This document shows, piece by piece, positions 61,024 to 64,000 of a DNA stretch of 64,000 nt (its first letter is position 1; every line of letters begins with the position of its first letter). The notes under the pieces are model-generated. The model made no database searches. It was not told the DNA's origin and saw only the letters and a program-made list of their open reading frames with translations. The DNA comes from CAYQQK01 sp964420065 (GTDB lineage Bacteria > Bacillota > Dethiobacteria > DTU022): the NCBI GenBank assembly GCA_964420065.1, contig CAYQQK010000007.1, forward strand, positions 1-64,000, read 5' to 3'. The translations under genes were made by a program, and so were the position numbers.

Positions 61024-61386
61024 AGCAGCTCCTCCCTGTCCCTGTGATCTATTTTTTACGGCGGGCGCCTGGCCGGGGATCAATCTACTACAACCGGCTC
61101 CAGGTCACATTGTAACATTTTCATTCATGGATGAACATACCATGGCGTCGTTTCGGTTTCAGGGGCGGTCCGGACGGCAGGATACGGCAAATAGCAACAG
61201 ATTTCAAGGAAATTTTTGATCGGGGTGGGAAGCCCCAATTTACGGCAGGGACGTTTTTCTGCCACTACTGCTCTTTTCAGCGCCGTTCCCCTCTTTTTTT
61301 CTCGAAACAGAACTGCTATAATGAGCAACAGGATTGAAAGGCTTGGTTTGGGCCCTGCCCGCAGCAGAAGTAAAGGAGGAGACGAT
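61024..61386. other. Divergent region between nrdJ and the small basic protein
   Basis: A 363-base gap. On the plus strand a perfect TATAAT (61317-61322) lies about 50 bases before the SD of the small basic ORF, with only a T-rich stretch at the -35 position. On the minus strand a TACAAT near 61108-61113 could be the nrdJ -10. No B12 box or NrdR box pair was recognised by eye, and no gene was found. Confidence 0.45.
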
Positions 61387-61482
61387 CTGTCCAAAAAAGA
61401 TAGGACCAGCAAGCAGCTCAAGCGTCTGCGGAAGAAGCGGCGCCGGGCGAAAAAGAGGAAAAGACTCAAAGGCCGGACCTGA
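61387..61482 (+). CDS. 31-residue highly basic protein, apparent CTG start
   Basis: A perfect AAAGGAGG (61372-61379) is followed 7 bases later by CTG, opening a 31-codon frame: SKKDRTSKQLKRLRKKRRRA then KKRKRLKGRT. About 60 percent of residues are Lys or Arg. The same frame is open upstream to ATG 61321, but that ATG overlaps the likely -10 box TATAAT (61317-61322), so initiation there is unlikely on that transcript. A nucleic-acid- or ribosome-binding role is a guess from charge alone. It is followed 107 bases later by serA. Confidence 0.5.
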   Translation: MSKKDRTSKQLKRLRKKRRRAKKRKRLKGRT

Positions 61483-61589
61483 TCAACACGGTATTCCTTC
61501 CAGGTGAGTCGATAAAGCGGCCGTTCAAGGAAGAAAAAAGTTTTTGGGGTAACGTATGGGCGTGGTTTGGAGATCAAGGAGGTAGCAAA

Positions 61590-63185
61590 GTGCGTATTCT
61601 GGTCAGCGACCCCCTTTCGGCGGAAGGGGTGGCTTTGCTGGAACGGGAAGCCCGGGTCGATCAAAAAACGGGGCTTTCTGAAGAAGAATTGGTAGCAATA
61701 ATCAAGGATTACGACGCCCTGGTGGTACGGAGCGGTACCCGGGTGACCGCATCGGTGATCGATGCCGGCAACGCTTTGAAGGTCATCGGTCGGGCCGGGG
61801 TCGGGGTGGATAACATTGATGTGGAACATGCTACCGAGCGTGGCATCATTGTCATCAATGCCCCGGAAGGCAACACCATTGCCGCTGCCGAGCATACCGT
61901 GGCCATGCTCACCGCGCTGGCCCGGAACATCCCCCAGGCTTATTGTTCCCTGCGGGAAGGGTGCTGGGAGCGCGGTCGTTTCATGGGGGTGGAACTGAAC
62001 CAAAAGGTGCTCGGGATTATCGGTCTGGGACGCATCGGCGGCGAGGTAGCCCGGAGGGCCAGGGCGATGGGGATGACCATACTTGCTTACGATCCGTACA
62101 TTGCCCCCGAACAAGCCGAAAAAATTGGGGCACGGCCTGCTTCTCTGGAGCAGGTTTACCGGGAATCCGATTTTATTACCCTTCATTTTCCCCGCAGCGA
62201 GGCTACTTATCATCTCATTGGCGAGGCAGAGTTGGCCCGGATGAAACCGGGAGTGCGATTGGTCAATTGTGCCCGGGGCGGGCTGATCGATGAGGCGGCC
62301 CTTTTCCGGGCTCTGGTTGAAGGCCGGGTTGCCGGGGCGGCACTGGACGTCTTTGAGGAAGAACCGCTTTGCGACAGCCCCCTTCTGACCCTTCCCAACG
62401 TAGTACTCACGCCCCACCTCGGTGCATCCACGCGGGAAGCTCAGGTGAACGTTGCGCTCCAGGTGGCCGAACAGGTGTTGTTGGCCTTGCGCGGAGAACC
62501 GGTGGTCTCGGCGGTCAACGTTCCGGCCATGCTGCCGGAAAAAATGGCCGAACTAAAACCGTTTTTACCGTTGTTGGGTCTTTTGGGTAGTTTCTATATC
62601 CAGAATTATGGCGGTCAGATCAGGGAAGTCGAGATTCATTACGGTGGTGCGGTCGCCGCAATGCCCCTTGCCCCGTTGACCGCCTCCTGCCTCATCGGTA
62701 TGTTGAGCTATATCCTGGGGGAACAGGTTAATTTCGTCAACGCTTCCCATCTGGCTCGTAGCCGGGGCATTCGCGTGCGGGAGGTGACCAGCCCGGATAT
62801 TGAGAATTTCACCAATCTGGTCACGCTTACCGTTCGTTCCGGGAACAAGATTCATTCTGTTGCCGGTACCATCTTTAACCGTACCGACATCCGTCTGGTT
62901 CAGATCGATCGTTACCGGATCGAGGTGGTTCCCTCCCGCTACATGGTGGTCTGTCATTATATTGACAAGCCCGGGGTGATCGGACGGGTCGGCACTTATC
63001 TCGGTCGCTGCGGGATTAACATTGCCGGTATGCAGGTCGGTCGTCGGTCGATCGGGGGCGAGGCGGTCATGGTTTTACAGGTTGACGACCCGATTGCTCC
63101 CGCTCTTGTTGAAGAGCTGGGACAATTGGAAGGGGTTGAATCGACCCGTTTTGTCAGGCTTGATCCCCGGGGCTACCCGGATTGA
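61590..63185 (+). CDS. serA: D-3-phosphoglycerate dehydrogenase
   Basis: 531 residues from GTG 61590 behind AAGGAGG. Long-type SerA: substrate-binding VVRSGTRVTASVID, GRAGVGVDNIDVEHATERGI, NAD-binding LGIIGLGRIGGEVARRARAMGM, VNCARGGLIDEAAL (catalytic Arg), DVFEEEPL and LTPHLGASTREAQ (catalytic His). These are followed by an intervening domain (about 320-450) and a C-terminal ACT domain (MVVCHYIDKPGVIGRVGTYLG). It oxidises 3-phosphoglycerate in serine synthesis; the ACT domain suggests feedback by serine. No serB or serC is adjacent. Confidence 0.95.
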   Translation: MRILVSDPLSAEGVALLEREARVDQKTGLSEEELVAIIKDYDALVVRSGTRVTASVIDAGNALKVIGRAGVGVDNIDVEHATERGIIVINAPEGNTIAAAEHTVAMLTALARNIPQAYCSLREGCWERGRFMGVELNQKVLGIIGLGRIGGEVARRARAMGMTILAYDPYIAPEQAEKIGARPASLEQVYRESDFITLHFPRSEATYHLIGEAELARMKPGVRLVNCARGGLIDEAALFRALVEGRVAGAALDVFEEEPLCDSPLLTLPNVVLTPHLGASTREAQVNVALQVAEQVLLALRGEPVVSAVNVPAMLPEKMAELKPFLPLLGLLGSFYIQNYGGQIREVEIHYGGAVAAMPLAPLTASCLIGMLSYILGEQVNFVNASHLARSRGIRVREVTSPDIENFTNLVTLTVRSGNKIHSVAGTIFNRTDIRLVQIDRYRIEVVPSRYMVVCHYIDKPGVIGRVGTYLGRCGINIAGMQVGRRSIGGEAVMVLQVDDPIAPALVEELGQLEGVESTRFVRLDPRGYPD

Positions 63186-63243
63186 TCCCAAACACAATCT
63201 TTGCTCCCAGTAAAAACCAGGTGATCTGAAAGGAGGCCTTTTT

Positions 63244-63420
63244 TTGCCGCTGTACGAATTCCTTTGTCCCCGTTGTGGATACAAGAGTGAGCGTCTCTGC
63301 CGCGGGCCGGAGGAAACGTCGGAATGTCCGGTCTGCGGGACGGCGGCCCGGCGCCTATTTTCCACGTTTCGTCGTGGCCGGGGCGCAGGCGCCGCTTCAT
63401 CTGGTGCTTGCGGTGGGTGA
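63244..63420 (+). CDS. FmdB-like zinc-ribbon protein
   Basis: 58 residues from TTG 63244 behind AAAGGAGG (63230-63237). The zinc ribbon is PLYEFLCPRCGYKSERLC then ECPVCGTAARRLFSTF, matching the FmdB family (CxxC...CxxC), and the tail is Gly/Ala/Ser-rich ending GACGG. FmdB-like proteins are small putative regulators first noted with formamidase/amidase genes. It starts 58 bases after serA and is probably co-transcribed. Confidence 0.8.
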   Translation: MPLYEFLCPRCGYKSERLCRGPEETSECPVCGTAARRLFSTFRRGRGAGAASSGACGG

Positions 63421-63461
63421 AACATAAAAAATTGCAGCAGTTGCTGACAACGATCGATCCA

Positions 63462-63524
63462 TTGTCGAATAATAGCAAACCGGATATATTTTAGAGAATA
63501 TGGAAATTCTTATGTCTCGACAAA
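63462..63524 (+). promoter_or_regulatory. Promoter with two Spo0A-like boxes before the MEDS protein
   Basis: TTGTCG (63462-63467) and TATATT (63485-63490) are spaced 17 bases. TGTCGAA (63463-63469) equals the Spo0A box core and overlaps the -35. A second copy, TTTGTCGAGA, lies inverted at 63515-63524, downstream of the presumed start site. This arrangement would suit Spo0A control, but spo0A itself is not in the window. Confidence 0.4.
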
Positions 63525-63578
63525 GGATCTTCTACCTGCCTGGAGAATAGAACGGAGGACCAGGTAAGGGGGTATATT

Positions 63579-64000
63579 ATGGTTGTAAAAAAACAAGGGA
63601 TCGTTTCCGGCTGGAAAGACGGAACGGGGGTTCATTGTTGTTATTTTTACTACGGCATACCACATTTACTGTCATCCGTGTCCTCTCTCGTCCGGATGGT
63701 GCTTCTTCAAAACAACCGCTGCATACTCAGTCTTGATCCGGAACTACGGCGAAGGGTGGCCGGCGGCCTGACAGCGGAGGGTTTTGACGTGGCCGAACTA
63801 GAACGGCAGGACCGGCTTGAACTGTTTACGGAAACCGAGATCGATCAATTTTACCGGACCGGTGTTCCGGGTTTGAACCGGCAGGACCGGTACTGGGAGA
63901 AACGGCTTGAAATGTCTGGGTTGGCCGGTCAGTTTATGATCGGACAGGCCGAACTGGCGATCAAAGCAATCGGTTGGGAAGCATTTCTTCATTATGAACG
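63579..64000 (+). CDS. MEDS-domain sensory protein, 5' part
   Basis: 140 codons of an incomplete gene running off the window, ATG 63579 behind AAGGGGG. The opening VSGWKDGTGVHCCYFYYG and the following alternation (VRMVLLQNNRCILSLDPELR, LELFTETEIDQFYRTG) resemble the MEDS (DcmR sensory) domain, which usually begins with a GxHxxxxY motif. A second segment (LAGQFMIGQAELAIKAIGWE) follows. Such domains occur fused to histidine kinases or regulators in anaerobes; the C-terminal output domain is not visible here. Confidence 0.6.
   Translation, partial: MVVKKQGIVSGWKDGTGVHCCYFYYGIPHLLSSVSSLVRMVLLQNNRCILSLDPELRRRVAGGLTAEGFDVAELERQDRLELFTETEIDQFYRTGVPGLNRQDRYWEKRLEMSGLAGQFMIGQAELAIKAIGWEAFLHYE

Noticed and set aside
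61024..61320. Cobalamin riboswitch controlling nrdJ
   Set aside because: No B12-box-like sequence or matching architecture was recognised on the minus strand upstream of the start.
61125..62417. 430-codon minus-strand open frame over the serA 5' half
   Set aside because: Antisense to serA and its leader, no SD site, no family similarity.

Overview
The window looks like a chromosomal segment of a moderately GC-rich anaerobic Firmicute (Clostridia/Peptococcia-like). Pointers are the strong AGGAGG-type Shine-Dalgarno (SD) sites, frequent GTG/TTG starts, YndM-type (DUF2512) and DUF5317 membrane proteins, B12-dependent ribonucleotide reductase, indolepyruvate oxidoreductase, citrate lyase and selenium/molybdenum hydroxylase maturation genes. 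No ribosomal RNA or complete mobile element is present. Taxonomy is inferred from gene content only.

Layout. 0-3.7 kb: heterodimeric ABC exporter. 3.7-6.9 kb (minus): gatCAB, whose GatA has lost both catalytic serines. 7.0-16.7 kb: recC-recB-recD operon. 16.8-19.1 kb: an unusual ATP-grasp ligase paired with a lysine 2,3-aminomutase, closed by a terminator. 19.3-22.8 kb: dihydroorotase/allantoinase-like amidohydrolase, PHP phosphatase and galE. 22.9-23.3 kb: a likely group II intron relic and a tRNA-Leu(GAG) with a consensus promoter. 23.5-27.2 kb: MmgE/PrpD plus a soluble fumarate-reductase-like pair, convergent with a citrate lyase operon (citD-E-F-C-XG, 27.3-32.2 kb). A perfect 18-bp inverted repeat sits between the two operons and shares bases with both stop codons. 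32.3-33.8 kb: exported phosphodiester-glycosidase-like protein and a coiled-coil membrane partner. 34-35.6 kb: sodium:solute symporter. 35.6-37.9 kb: iorAB. 38.1-42.5 kb: ferredoxin-nitroreductase, thioredoxin, YndM-like protein, azlCD, pyrB. 42.8-43.3 kb: five-tRNA operon (Asp, Phe, Gly, Cys, Leu). 43.4-46.2 kb: gene relics, a divergent BipA-like GTPase and a NifX-like protein. 46.3-49.8 kb: yqeB, xdhC, modE-like, yqeC-mocA fusion. 50-55.7 kb: oligopeptide ABC importer. 55.7-58.7 kb: DUF5317, HD-GYP, two tiny ORFs and a conserved hypothetical. 58.8-64 kb: nrdJ, a tiny basic protein, serA, an FmdB-like zinc ribbon and the start of a MEDS-type sensor.

How it fits together. The 23.5-35.6 kb stretch reads as a tri-/dicarboxylate utilisation region: lyase, its prosthetic-group machinery, a dehydratase-like protein, a soluble flavoprotein reductase and a sodium symporter. 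The 46-50 kb stretch is a cofactor maturation operon whose client hydroxylase lies outside the window. The most unexpected points are the catalytically degenerate GatA, the CitC-like protein without a nucleotidyltransferase site, the ATP-grasp/lysine-aminomutase pair, and RecBCD in what is probably a Firmicute, where AddAB would be expected.
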